Below, in pieces: positions 46,050-55,875 of a stretch of DNA of 64,000 nt (position 1 is its first letter; each line of letters starts with the position of its first letter). The stretch spans positions 61,825 to 125,824 of the forward strand of contig NZ_JAJONF010000028.1 in the NCBI RefSeq assembly GCF_021462265.1. Reading direction: 5' to 3'. The translations under genes and the position numbers were made by a program. The notes beneath the pieces are model-generated. The model made no database searches and had not been told where the DNA came from. It was given only the letters and a program-made list of their open reading frames with translations. Source of the DNA: Streptomyces shenzhenensis. Lineage in GTDB: Bacteria > Actinomycetota > Actinomycetes > Streptomycetales > Streptomycetaceae.

Positions 46050-46700
46050 GGGCCCTGACGGGCAGGGCTTGATCAGGTTCCGCAGCTGTTCGGATCGTTG
46101 GTGATGCCCAGGATGGGAAGTGCTCGTTCAGGTTCGTCGCGGATTGCCCTGGTGACTGGGCGATGCTGTCGGCTCCGAGGGTTTTCAGCATGCCGATAGC
46201 GAGGTTACCGAAGGTCACCATGGCCCGTGGCGCGGTCCCGGCGTGGACGGTGGAGGCGTCCTCGGCGAAGGTGATGTCCCTGATGTGACGGGAGGAGTTC
46301 TCCACTCCCAGCGCCCACCGGTCTCGCGTCCACCAGCGGGCTTGCGCCGGCGATGGACACGGATGGCCAGGCCGGCATAGGGAAAAACGATTCCGCCGAG
46401 TTCGTCGGCGAACCCGCACGTCTTGATCGAGCGGGACTCGCGGCGTCCGCGTCCAGCCCCGGAGGCGATGCGCTGAACTGCCAGGGCAGGACAGCGAGTT
46501 GGGCGTAGGCGGCGGGCTGGCTGGTCTTGATAACGGCGATGCAGTGGGCCTGCTTGGTCTCGACCAGCCAGGAGATGTTCGCCTCCGCCGAGCGCAGGGC
46601 ATGGAAGGTGACGGCGGTCAGGCTAGGACCGTCCCGCAGCGTGGCGACAGGCCCATGCCCGCCGACGATCCCCACCGAGCCATTCGCCCGCGACCAGCAC
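46050..46700 (-). pseudogene. Degenerate ISAs1-family transposase
   Basis: Transposase-like pieces in two frames: LTAVTFHALRSAEANISWL, then AHCIAVIKTSQPAAYAQLAV and further VENSSRHIRDITFAEDASTV, HAGTAPRAMVTFGNLAIGML. Intact relatives read TADALH, AHYI..VK.NQP and HH.RD.TF.ED.S..H.G..PR.MA.LRNLAIG. It lies in the spacer between YD proteins 1 and 2. The flanking stretch 45,705-46,050 is AT-richer with no gene and probably holds the promoter of protein 1. Confidence 0.8.
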
Positions 46701-47227
46701 GAGCATCCGGGACATCACGCACACCAGGCTCGTGAACTGGCAACTTCACGATGACCGGCACTGCCATTGGGCGATCAGGTCGATCACAATGTGTTTTCAA
46801 CTGTTGACACTGCGACACGAGTGGCGATAACTTGTTCGAAGCTCGTGGGATCCATTTCCGGTGATACCTCTGTGCACTGACCATGCGGAGAGCGGAACAA
46901 GGGGGGTTCCCGTACCGATGGACCACGTTAAAGCACCCTGCACTAGAGCGGAATGGCGTCAGCAGGCTCCGGCCCTGCCGCAGGCTGTCCACAAACCTAG
47001 CAGGGCATTGCCGCGGTTCCTTATGCAGCAATGAGCCGTCGAGAGCTCGTTGCATCCATCGGCAAGCCGCCTTGCAGTGAGTCCGCTTTCAAGTCGCCAG
47101 CAACTCAAGATTTGGCATGCCCCTGCCATGTCCAACCTGTGCTCCACACGTAAGCGCGGACGGCCTCTTCTGCATGTACTGGTTACACCGTGATCCACCA
47201 TCCCGGGACCGAAGAAAAGGAGTCTTA
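46701..47227. other. Spacer upstream of YD-repeat protein 2
   Basis: No convincing gene. GC is below the core average. Fragments may continue the transposase remnant on the left. The last 100 bp must hold the promoter of protein 2; no clear -35/-10 pair stands out. A strong ribosome site (AAAAGGAGTC) lies directly before 47,228. Confidence 0.4.
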
Positions 47228-50200
47228 ATGAGAAGATCGCTCGCTTCGACGCGACCTGTACTAGCCGTCGCCGCTGTAATCGCATGGAGCATGCTGCTTG
47301 CCGGCATATCGCAGGCATCCCCCGGACCCCAGAGGATATCCCGGAGTGCTCCGCAAGTAGAAACAACGCATGGGCCGGACCCTGCCAAATCGCAGCAGGC
47401 AATGACCTTAAAGCAGCGAAGGTCACAGGTAGCACGAGAAGGAAAAGAAAGGAAGACAAGGGCCCCTTTACGCAAATTAGAGGGAAGCGGCCCCGAGAGT
47501 AAAATGTCCGCTTCTGCCGATTCGGTGGTCCCGTACGGCATTGAGATTCAGGACGCTCTGCTGACAGACGCCACAGGCGCCCAAGTATCACACTACTATG
47601 ACGACGAAAACAATGTCGGCCATTACTTCAACGGTTTTTTTCCGAAAGAAGGTGATATCTTCACCTATAAGGCCGAGATCTACTACAACTGGGAAGGGAG
47701 CGAGGACGCTGCAACGGAGGATAAGGGGCCACAGTCCGTCGTCGTGCGCCCGCAGATAATATGCGGCAACGCGCTGTCACCAATCTGGTTCGGCGATCCG
47801 ATCACGGTAACTGCACCGTCGTGGGTCCATTCCAACATGTGGGGACGTGGACCCTTGAGCCCTCCTTTCACCGAAGGTGCGCACGTCTCTTTCACGTACA
47901 AGTACGACCCTGACCTGTGTCTCGCAAATACCATAGTCGACAGCGACGCTCCTTCGGAGTTCAGGGCTTCGGTCATTTGGAGAAACAGTGACGGATCGTG
48001 GCCCACTCTCATCTATGCTGATGAAGACAATCATGGCTACGCCCTTGCCGGTGTTCCAGCAAACCAGACCTACGGGGCGTTCTGTGGCAGCAATTCCGCC
48101 GGTGCGGCACACTGTCAATCATTTCGCGGCGAAGGTGTCAATACGGCAACGGGGGCGTTTGGTCAGGCGTACTCCGATGCCACCTTGTCAGGGTCCGTTC
48201 CTCTGGACCTAGTCCGCAGTTATTCGTCAAACAACAGATTGGGCGGCACACTGGCCGCTGACGACGACTCCTCGCCCATTCTCGGCGAAGGCTGGTCGAC
48301 TCCCTGGGAGGCGGAGCTTGAGAAGAAGAGTGACGGCTCCATCGTTTTCCGAGCTGAAGACGGATCCCAGTACCCGTACGCGAAAAGCGGCGACAGCTAC
48401 ATAGCCCCTGCCACCGCACAGTCGAAACTGACCGCCACTGCCGACGGTTACCAGTTGGTGACACCCGAAGGCAAGATCCTCTCCTTCAATCAGGACGGGA
48501 GCCTGACGAAGACCACGGACAAGCAGGGTCGCGCAGTCATCTACAACCGTGACGGAACAGGTAAGATATCCGATCTGACCACTCCGTCTGGGCAGAAAGC
48601 AGAGTTCTCGTACACCGATTCAAAGCTTTCCCTCATCTCGCTGTCCGACGGCAGGAAGATAGCCTTCGGCTACGCCGATGGAAAGCTTTCAGATGTGACG
48701 GACCCGAGTGGAAATAAGGTCAGCTATCGCTATGACGGTGCGGGTAATCTAAACAAGGTAATCGATCCGCGAGGCAATGCGGCGCTGACGAACACATATA
48801 ACAGTGCTGGGCAGGTAACTGAGCAGATTGATGAGGCAGGCGCCAGCACAAAGTTCTTCTACAACGGGAAAGAGACGGACGTCACCGCGCCGGACGGCGG
48901 TATATGGACTGACGTCTACGAGCAGAATGTGCTTGTGTCGCAATACGACCCTTTCGGAAATCAGACCTCGTACGGCTACAGTTACAAACTCGATCCGGTA
49001 CAGGTTACAGACGCCCTGGGGAACACGGTAAAGCGGCAGATCGACGGCGCCTCAGGGAAGCTCAAAAAAATCACGACACCGCTGGCCAGCCGAACTTGGT
49101 CCTACAACACGGCCGGAAACATCTTCCTCTACACTAACGGGAACGGAAAGAGGAGCTCGTACTCCTACGACTCCAAGAATCAGCTGAGTACAGCTGTAAA
49201 TTCGCTCAGCAAGAAGACGCTTTTCACATACACCAGTCAAGGTCAGGTAGAGTCGATCACCGACCCGCGTGGGAAGCTGACAAAGTTCGAGTACGACACA
49301 GCCGGCGACAAGGTTTCGGAAATATTTCCGGACGGATCCCGGCAGACCTGGGGCTATGATGCCGCAGGCCACGTAACGACCTCGACAGACCCCCGCGGAA
49401 ATGTCTCCGGAGCCAACCCCGCCGAGTTCACCACGTCCTACGGATACGACCAAACAGGACGACTCGTCTCAACGAAGGACGCTAAAGGCAACACCACCCG
49501 CAACACCTACGATGAAGCGGGCAATCTGGCCACGGCCACCGATGCTGCGGGCAACACCACGACGTACACCTACGACGTCGCGAACCGGCTCACCGACGTG
49601 AAGGACCCGGCCGGCCACACGGTGCACATGACGTACGACGTCATGGGCAACGTGGCCTCGCGCACGGACGCGACGGGCGCGAAGACGACCTACACCTACG
49701 ACAAGGCCGGCCGCCTGCTCACGATGACGAGCGCCCGGGGCAACGCCGCGGGCGCGGATGCTTCCAAGTACACCTGGAAGTACGGCTACGACAAGGTCGG
49801 CAACCAGACCACGGTCACCGACCCGCTCGGCAACACGACCAAGACTGACTACGACGCCGAGTACCGGCCGGTCACGGTCACCGACCCGCTCGGGCGCGTC
49901 CGTAAGACGGAGTATGACGGTGAGGGGAACGTCACCAAGACCACTGACGCCCTCGGCAAAACCACCGTCAACACCTACGACGCCAACAGTCAGCTGCTGA
50001 CCACCCTCGACCGCGGCGGCAAGACAGCCACCTACACCTACGACGACGCCGGCAACCTGGCCTCCGAGACCACGCCCCTGGGCAACAAGACCACTTACGG
50101 CTACGACGACAACGGCCGCCTGACCACCACCGTGGAACCGCGCGGCAACGCAACCGGCGCCGATCCCGCCCAGTACACCTGGACCACCGCCTACGACGCG

Positions 50201-52771
50201 GCCGGCAACATCCTCAGCCAGAGTGACCCCTACGGGAACAAGACCGTCACCAACACCTACGACGGTGACGGCCGCCTCACCCAGCGGGCCGACGCCCTGG
50301 GCAACAAGACCGCCTACGAGTACGACGCCCTGGGCCGCCTGACCAAGGCCACCAGCCCAGGCGGCTCCGTCACCGACCTCGGCTATGACACGGCCGGCAA
50401 TCTGAGCTCCCGCAAGGACCCCAACGGCCACATCACCACCTACGCCTACGACGACACCGGCCGCCTGACCAAGACCACGGATCCGCTCAGCCGGGCCACC
50501 TCCTACGGCTACGACGCCGACGGCAACCGCACCAGCATCACCAACGCCCGCGGCCAGAAGGCCACCAGCACCTACGACGCCCGCAACCAGCTGACGCAGA
50601 CCACCTTCTCCGACGGCACGGCGACCACCGCGTACACCTACGACGCGGCAGGACAGCCCAAGACGGTCCAGGACGGCACCGGCACCCGTACCCTCGCCTA
50701 CGACGCCGAGGGGAGGCCGCTGACCATTACCTCACCGGGTGCCACCAGCCCGTTCACCTACGCCTACAACGACAACGGCACCCTCAAGAGCCGTACCTAC
50801 CCCGACGGCCGGGCCATCACCTACAGCTACGACAGCGACGGCCACATCCTCGGGCAGACAGCTGGCGGCAAAACCACCAACTACACCTGGGACGCGGCCG
50901 GCAACCTGCTGACCGTCAAGCTGCCCACCACCACCGCGGTCACCGAGGCCCGAACCTACGACCGCGCCGGACGGCTCGCCTCGGTCTCCCAGGGCACCGG
51001 CGCCCGCTTCGTCGACCGCGACGCCGACGGCCGCGTCACCAAGGACTATTTCAAGGACGCCACCACCACCGGCCTTGCCGACCGCTACGCCTACGACGCG
51101 GCAGGCCGGGTGACCCGGGCCTGCACCGACACCTCCGCCACCGCCTCCTGCCTGCCCACCACCGGCGGCAGCACCTACAGCTACGACAAGGTCGGCAACC
51201 TCACCACCACCACCACGCCGACCAGCACCCGCACCAACACCTACGACGCCGCCGACCAGCTCACCAAGCGCGTCGAGGGCACCACCAGCCTCGACTACAC
51301 CTACGACGCCGACGGCAACCTCACCAAGGACGCCGCCGGAACCTACACCTCCGACCCGCTGGGCCACCTGAAGTCCGCCGTTGTCGGCGCCAACACCTAC
51401 ACCTTCGTCAACGACGCCGACGGCAACCGCACCCTCACCAACCTCAACGGCGCACTCTCCCGCACGACCCGGTGGGACATAAACAACCCCCTGCCCCAGA
51501 TCGCCACCGAGACCAACAGCCAAGGCGGCCTCATCGCCGACTGGCAGTACAATCCCGAAGGCATCGCCGAATCCCAGAACCGCACCACCGGCACCTTCTA
51601 CCTGCGCCACGACCGGCAGAACTCCACCGCCGCCGTCTACGACGCCACCGGCAGGGAGACCTACTCCTACACCTACAGCCCCTGGGGCGTGGCCACCGGC
51701 AAGACCAACGTCACCGACCCCACGTCCAGCCTCTTCCAGTACACCGGCCAGTACCAGGACCCCGTCCTCCCCGGCCGCCTGTACCTGCGTGACCGCAGCT
51801 ACGTCCCCGACACCGGACGATTCACCAGCACCGACCCCGAGCCCGCGAGCAACGACAGCCCCAACCTCTCCCCCTACGCCTACGCCGGCAACGACCCCGT
51901 CAACCAGTCCGACCCCTCAGGCCGCTGCCCCCTCTGCGTCAGCGCCGGCATCGGAGCAGCCATCGGCGCCACCGTCGAAGGCGGCATCTACGGATGGCAG
52001 CACCGCAACGGCGGATTCACCTGGGGCGGCTTCGCCACCGCCACCGGAGAAGGAGCCCTCACCGGCGCCATCGCAGGCGCCATCATGCCCGGCGCAGGAA
52101 ACGCCGCAGCCAGCATCCTCGGCCTGAGCGGAGGCCGCGCCCTCGCCACCTCAGCAATCGTCAACGCCGGCGTGGGAGCCGGCCTCTCCTGGGCTGTCAA
52201 CGAGGCCCACTGCCAGCCAACAACACCGTGGGACTTACTCATCGGTGCCGCAGGTGGTGCCGGCACCAGCCTCCTCGGGCCCGCCTTCAACTGGCTGAAG
52301 GGTAAGTTCCCCGGCTCATCTGCACCGACCCGTTACGGGCCAGGGGCAGCGCACGCCGATGACCCGGCCCTCCGAGGTGGAAGCTCCTTCTCTCTGGACT
52401 CGATCCCAGAAGAGCCCGGATTCAACTATCTGTACCGGGGCGTGTCCACGGCGAGTCCCGCATACGACGACGCAGTGCAAGGCGTCGCGAAGCCCCGTGG
52501 TGGTAACGCGAGCATGGAGGCGCATCACGACGGGAACACCGATAGCATTTACACGTCATGGACGACATCAAAACAGACCGCGCTGTCTTATGCCCGAGGC
52601 GCGGCTGAGGGGAGAAGAGACCTTCCCGGAGTGATCCTTCAAGTGAAACTCCCCCTCGGCCAGCCGGTATACCCGTCCATCATGTTCAGCACCGATCTGT
52701 GGGAGAGCAATGAGAATCTTGTAGAAGGACTTGTGCGTGGAGCTAAGGTTTTCCACGTACCCGCCGGATAA
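47228..52771 (+). CDS. Secreted YD-repeat (Rhs/WapA-like) protein 2 with ADP-ribosyltransferase-like tip (1847 aa)
   Basis: Signal peptide residues 1-31 (LAVAAVIAWSMLLAGISQA). The shared motif QAMTLKQRRSQVARE is near 58. The DUF6531-like entry GVNTATGAFGQAYSDATL lies around 305, and YD repeats extend from about 450 to 1500. The Rhs core is LRDRSYVPDTGRFTSTDP and DPSG lies near 1560. A CPLCVSAGIGA linker is shared with protein 1. The tip (about 1730-1847) has LYRGVS, SIYTSWTTSKQTALSYA and ENLVEGLVRGAKVF, an R / S-T-S / E pattern like ADP-ribosyltransferase toxins. The first 740 residues are coded by visibly AT-richer DNA than the middle. ATG lies 5 nt after AAGGAG. Confidence 0.92.
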   Translation: MRRSLASTRPVLAVAAVIAWSMLLAGISQASPGPQRISRSAPQVETTHGPDPAKSQQAMTLKQRRSQVAREGKERKTRAPLRKLEGSGPESKMSASADSVVPYGIEIQDALLTDATGAQVSHYYDDENNVGHYFNGFFPKEGDIFTYKAEIYYNWEGSEDAATEDKGPQSVVVRPQIICGNALSPIWFGDPITVTAPSWVHSNMWGRGPLSPPFTEGAHVSFTYKYDPDLCLANTIVDSDAPSEFRASVIWRNSDGSWPTLIYADEDNHGYALAGVPANQTYGAFCGSNSAGAAHCQSFRGEGVNTATGAFGQAYSDATLSGSVPLDLVRSYSSNNRLGGTLAADDDSSPILGEGWSTPWEAELEKKSDGSIVFRAEDGSQYPYAKSGDSYIAPATAQSKLTATADGYQLVTPEGKILSFNQDGSLTKTTDKQGRAVIYNRDGTGKISDLTTPSGQKAEFSYTDSKLSLISLSDGRKIAFGYADGKLSDVTDPSGNKVSYRYDGAGNLNKVIDPRGNAALTNTYNSAGQVTEQIDEAGASTKFFYNGKETDVTAPDGGIWTDVYEQNVLVSQYDPFGNQTSYGYSYKLDPVQVTDALGNTVKRQIDGASGKLKKITTPLASRTWSYNTAGNIFLYTNGNGKRSSYSYDSKNQLSTAVNSLSKKTLFTYTSQGQVESITDPRGKLTKFEYDTAGDKVSEIFPDGSRQTWGYDAAGHVTTSTDPRGNVSGANPAEFTTSYGYDQTGRLVSTKDAKGNTTRNTYDEAGNLATATDAAGNTTTYTYDVANRLTDVKDPAGHTVHMTYDVMGNVASRTDATGAKTTYTYDKAGRLLTMTSARGNAAGADASKYTWKYGYDKVGNQTTVTDPLGNTTKTDYDAEYRPVTVTDPLGRVRKTEYDGEGNVTKTTDALGKTTVNTYDANSQLLTTLDRGGKTATYTYDDAGNLASETTPLGNKTTYGYDDNGRLTTTVEPRGNATGADPAQYTWTTAYDAAGNILSQSDPYGNKTVTNTYDGDGRLTQRADALGNKTAYEYDALGRLTKATSPGGSVTDLGYDTAGNLSSRKDPNGHITTYAYDDTGRLTKTTDPLSRATSYGYDADGNRTSITNARGQKATSTYDARNQLTQTTFSDGTATTAYTYDAAGQPKTVQDGTGTRTLAYDAEGRPLTITSPGATSPFTYAYNDNGTLKSRTYPDGRAITYSYDSDGHILGQTAGGKTTNYTWDAAGNLLTVKLPTTTAVTEARTYDRAGRLASVSQGTGARFVDRDADGRVTKDYFKDATTTGLADRYAYDAAGRVTRACTDTSATASCLPTTGGSTYSYDKVGNLTTTTTPTSTRTNTYDAADQLTKRVEGTTSLDYTYDADGNLTKDAAGTYTSDPLGHLKSAVVGANTYTFVNDADGNRTLTNLNGALSRTTRWDINNPLPQIATETNSQGGLIADWQYNPEGIAESQNRTTGTFYLRHDRQNSTAAVYDATGRETYSYTYSPWGVATGKTNVTDPTSSLFQYTGQYQDPVLPGRLYLRDRSYVPDTGRFTSTDPEPASNDSPNLSPYAYAGNDPVNQSDPSGRCPLCVSAGIGAAIGATVEGGIYGWQHRNGGFTWGGFATATGEGALTGAIAGAIMPGAGNAAASILGLSGGRALATSAIVNAGVGAGLSWAVNEAHCQPTTPWDLLIGAAGGAGTSLLGPAFNWLKGKFPGSSAPTRYGPGAAHADDPALRGGSSFSLDSIPEEPGFNYLYRGVSTASPAYDDAVQGVAKPRGGNASMEAHHDGNTDSIYTSWTTSKQTALSYARGAAEGRRDLPGVILQVKLPLGQPVYPSIMFSTDLWESNENLVEGLVRGAKVFHVPAG

Positions 52772-52850
52772 CCGGTTGACTAGCCAGGGTGGCCGCCGAG
52801 AAGATCCGACGGCCACCCCGTTCCCACCACTGGAAGGCAGACCTGAACAG

Positions 52851-53609
52851 ATGATTAACCCAAACACAGGTACGCTGACCGCACACAAAGCCCTCGCTCA
52901 TTGCCGTGCGCTTGCACAGTCAGGATGGGAGTCGGCCCAGAGTGCCGCCGACGGACTTGAACAATCCATCACGCCCGTAAAACTTTCCCGTGTCAAAACC
53001 GCCTCAATGGCCGGCATCTACAGCCTGCGTCTCACCCAAGATTCCGGACTGCTCGATAGAACAATAGACCTGGAGCGCTTCATACAAGTCTTGCAGGATT
53101 CGAACGAACAATTCATCAAGTTTTACTCTGTATCGACGAACAAAGGGCGCACTCTAGTCACTGTGTCCGACGACCTCGAACGTCCACTTGCAATCACAGC
53201 AGTAAAAGGAACCCCCACGGACCCCTCATCGGTCGCATCCGGCGCAGTGGGATTCCTTAAGGGCAGCCGTGCACTTGAAATATGCGAAACACTCATCACT
53301 GCCGACTGGGAGTCCGCCTGCATCGCTGCCGAAAGTCTCACGATCTCGACTTCTCAAGACATTCCGCTATGGCTGGCGACTCCACAAACGTTGGGCCGTC
53401 ACTATGCAGATCGAGCCACCCATGACGAGAACTCCTCACGGATGGGGATCGACATGGAACGATTCTCTCAAGTCATGGCCAGCCTCGCACCGGATGCAAT
53501 GATTCGAATATTCCATGTATTCGATGCCTATGGCTGGCAAACGACTGTAGCCGTTTCAGACGACCTCGCCGAGGCGCTGGGATGCGTTGCGATCAAACGG
53601 CGACTATAA
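52851..53609 (+). CDS. Internally duplicated hypothetical protein, probable immunity protein for protein 2 (252 aa)
   Basis: It is the first gene after the ART-like tip (79 bp gap). The protein consists of two similar halves: GWESAQSAADGLEQSI / DWESACIAAESLTIST, DLERFIQVLQDS / DMERFSQVMASL, and VTVSDDLERPLAITAVK / VAVSDDLAEALGCVAIK. It has no signal or membrane segment, so it is cytosolic. No named family is recognised. Codon use is AT-richer than the core. Its start at 52851 (MINPNTGTLTAHK) is chosen because the reading before it does not resemble protein. Confidence 0.78.
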   Translation: MINPNTGTLTAHKALAHCRALAQSGWESAQSAADGLEQSITPVKLSRVKTASMAGIYSLRLTQDSGLLDRTIDLERFIQVLQDSNEQFIKFYSVSTNKGRTLVTVSDDLERPLAITAVKGTPTDPSSVASGAVGFLKGSRALEICETLITADWESACIAAESLTISTSQDIPLWLATPQTLGRHYADRATHDENSSRMGIDMERFSQVMASLAPDAMIRIFHVFDAYGWQTTVAVSDDLAEALGCVAIKRRL

Positions 53610-53681
53610 CGGCAGCCCGCCCTGCTGAAACCGAACCGCCTCCCTAGCGCCACCAGTTCGCGAACTTGGTTTTGTGGTCCT

Positions 53682-54023
53682 ATGCGTGCACGTTCCGAGG
53701 AGTGGAAAGTCCTCCTAGAGGAGTACAAGCCGCCCCATGATCAGAACAGTGTCTTCACGGAAGAGATGTGGCGGCTGATTTCTGCAGCACACACTGATCC
53801 GATACTGCGGTCACTTTATCCGGCAATCTCGATGTGGTCGCTAACTCTCTCTAATTCAGACGCATTTAGTGAAATCGCGGATAGATTTCCCGCCATCTCG
53901 GCAGCAGACGGAGAGTATCGCGTCCTCGCCTGGCCTCATACCCAGGACATCTGCCTGTTCCTAACGAACGATCCGGCAGAGGCGGTTGAATTCGCGGCCG
54001 CACTGATAAGAAAACATCCCTGA
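53682..54023 (+). CDS. DUF6193-like small protein, second gene behind YD protein 2 (113 aa)
   Basis: The sequence AAHTDPILRSLYPAISMWSL, then FPAISAADGEYRVLAW and NDPAEAVEFAAALIRKHP follows the layout of DUF6193 proteins, small cytosolic proteins frequent in streptomycete accessory regions (assignment by eye). The ribosome site is weak. It may be a second immunity gene or a leftover from an earlier tip. Confidence 0.65.
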   Translation: MRARSEEWKVLLEEYKPPHDQNSVFTEEMWRLISAAHTDPILRSLYPAISMWSLTLSNSDAFSEIADRFPAISAADGEYRVLAWPHTQDICLFLTNDPAEAVEFAAALIRKHP

Positions 54024-54082
54024 CCCGCCCCTTTGAAGCCGACGGGGTTCGACCCGCAAAAATCCGAGGAGAAGAGATCACA

Positions 54083-54808
54083 GTGTCTCACATCCGAAAG
54101 ACCATCGCTTTCGCTTTAGCAGGACTGGCCATAGCGACTATGGCATCAGCTCATGCATCCGCAGCCTCCCCCAAGGACATTTCAGCCGCTCCTGGGAATG
54201 CCTCGCAGACCTTGGTGAGTGACCTGCAAGTAGTGGACGCACAAGTCGCAAGCCAGGGCTTCCCCTTCAGCATCACGAGGTTCTACCACTGGGATCCCGC
54301 AGCGACACCCGGACTGCTCGGCAAGGGCTGGAGACTCTCCCTCGAAGCAAGGTTGGAAGTATCCGCGGCAACAGTCGTTCTCGACGATGCGGACGGCACC
54401 GAGGTGACCTTCACCCGGCAGAGCGACGGCACCTACAGCGCGCCCGAGGGGACAGCCTACAAGCTGACCGCCACAGGCGGGGGTTACTCCCTGGCTTCGG
54501 ACGGCGGGAACGAGGTCCGAAACTTCGACCAGACCGGACGTCTCAGCACGGTCGTGAACGGCAGCGGAACAGGTCTCCAGCTCACGTACACGACAACCGG
54601 ACGGATCTCGGCGGTCGCGGACGCCGAAGGCCGCGTAGCACGCTTCACCACAAGCAGCACGGGGCTACTGCTGACCGTGACCCTCGCAGACGGCGGTCGC
54701 CTCACTTACGTCTACTCGAACGAGGGATACCTGACAAGCGTCGCGAATGTGGTCGGCAAGAAGACGACCTACTCCTACGACTCACAGGGCCGACTCATCA
54801 CGAATTGA
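54083..54808 (+). CDS. Short secreted YD-repeat protein, C-terminally truncated (241 aa)
   Basis: Signal peptide 1-28 (KTIAFALAGLAIATMASAHA). Then the start of a DUF6531/YD shell: VVDAQVASQGFPFSITRFYH, LLGKGWRLSLEARLEV, and about five YD repeats (YVYSNEGYLTSVANV). It stops after YSYDSQGRLITN. Full-length relatives continue for more than 1000 residues. It lacks the AMTLxxRRxQV motif. Its GTG start follows GAGGAGAAG. It ends 186 bp before an IS5-type element, and a 36-bp palindrome lies between. It is either a decayed toxin shell or a real secreted cap-only protein. Confidence 0.75.
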   Translation: MSHIRKTIAFALAGLAIATMASAHASAASPKDISAAPGNASQTLVSDLQVVDAQVASQGFPFSITRFYHWDPAATPGLLGKGWRLSLEARLEVSAATVVLDDADGTEVTFTRQSDGTYSAPEGTAYKLTATGGGYSLASDGGNEVRNFDQTGRLSTVVNGSGTGLQLTYTTTGRISAVADAEGRVARFTTSSTGLLLTVTLADGGRLTYVYSNEGYLTSVANVVGKKTTYSYDSQGRLITN

Positions 54809-54927
54809 GGTCGAGCGGATATACGCCGATGAGCTCACCACGAGCGGCCAGCCTGATCGCATCGGCGACGGGCAGCCCGCCCGTCTGACACACCGTCCCC
54901 CACCTTCACATTGAGCCGCCAATAGCC

Positions 54928-54963
54928 AGTTGCCCCCCGTGCGCGCGCACGGGGGGCAACTGC
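54928..54963. terminator. Perfect 36-bp palindrome
   Basis: The two 18-nt arms (CAGTTGCCCCCCGTGCGC and its exact complement) meet without a loop. It lies between the short YD gene and the left end of the IS5-type element (54994). It is a very stable hairpin in RNA of either strand, most simply a bidirectional terminator or an insertion hot spot. Confidence 0.75.
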
Positions 54964-54993
54964 GAATTCCTGGTTTCCAGGGGCCGAGATCAA

Positions 54994-55875
54994 CACTGAG
55001 CGTTTTCAGCTCGGCCACCGATCGGGTGACGCCGAGGGGGTGCGCAACGCACGAGGCTCCCGTGCCGTTGGGGGAGGTGTTCGAAGTCTCAACCCACAGG
55101 CACAGGAGCCGCGTTGGTTCCGTATTCTGCCGCACTCGACCTGCCCCACGCCTTGGTCGAGTGGGTCACGATGCTCATCGTCACCCGCGAGGGTGACCGA
55201 CGGTGCAAACTCCCGCCGCACCAACGTGCGCTCGTCGGCCTGACGTACCTGCGCAAGCACGACACGCTCGCCCAGATCGCCGTGGGCTTCGGTGTCTCGG
55301 TGGGCACCGCGCACGCCTACACCACCGCGGTAATCGGCCTGCTCGCCGACCGTGCACCGGGCCTGCTCAAGGTGCTGCGCGAGACCGATCCCGACTACGT
55401 CCTGCTCGATGGCACTCTCGCGGAGTGCGACCGGCTGGGCGACGGCCAGGCCGACTACTCAGCCAAACACCGCCGACATGGCGTGAACGTGCAGTTGGTG
55501 ACCGATCCGGATGGCCACCTGCTGTGGATCTCGCCGGCACTGCCCGGCCGCGCGCACGACCTCACCGCGGCCCGCACCCACCGGATCATCCGAATCTGCG
55601 AACGCCAAGGCATCCCGATCCTCGCCGACCGCGCCTACATGGGAGCGGGCCCGTGGGTGACGACCCCCCTCAGACGTCCGCCGGGGCGCGACCTCACGCC
55701 AACACAGCAAACCGTCAACCGCGCGCTGTCCGCGGCCCGGGTACCGGTCGAGCGCGGCGTCGCACGGCTCAAGTCGTGGCGGATCTTCCGCAAGGCGCGA
55801 TGCAGTCCGAATCGAATGTCGTCAATCGCCGCGGCCATCCTCACCCTGGAGCGGCAACGCTGAAAGTGCTCACTG
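54994..55875 (+). mobile_element. IS5-family insertion sequence, complete (882 bp)
   Basis: The 17-bp imperfect terminal inverted repeats CACTGAGCGTTTTCAGC (54994-55010) and, reversed, CAGTGAGCACTTTCAGC (55859-55875) match at 14 positions. They enclose one intact transposase. A target duplication is not obvious. It sits beside a truncated YD gene and adjacent to the ISAs1 element. Confidence 0.8.
55114..55863 (+). CDS. IS5-family transposase (249 aa)
   Basis: This is a DDE transposase with an N-terminal helix-turn-helix (LPPHQRALVGLTYLRKHDTLAQIA in outline, then FGVSVGTAHAYT). Catalytic residues are inferred in YVLLDGTLAE (first Asp), ILADRAYMGAG (second Asp) and PVERGVARLKSW (Glu). The TTG start follows AGGAG at 6 nt. 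Its last codons overlap the right inverted repeat. No frameshift is seen, so it is probably active. Confidence 0.9.
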   Translation: MVPYSAALDLPHALVEWVTMLIVTREGDRRCKLPPHQRALVGLTYLRKHDTLAQIAVGFGVSVGTAHAYTTAVIGLLADRAPGLLKVLRETDPDYVLLDGTLAECDRLGDGQADYSAKHRRHGVNVQLVTDPDGHLLWISPALPGRAHDLTAARTHRIIRICERQGIPILADRAYMGAGPWVTTPLRRPPGRDLTPTQQTVNRALSAARVPVERGVARLKSWRIFRKARCSPNRMSSIAAAILTLERQR

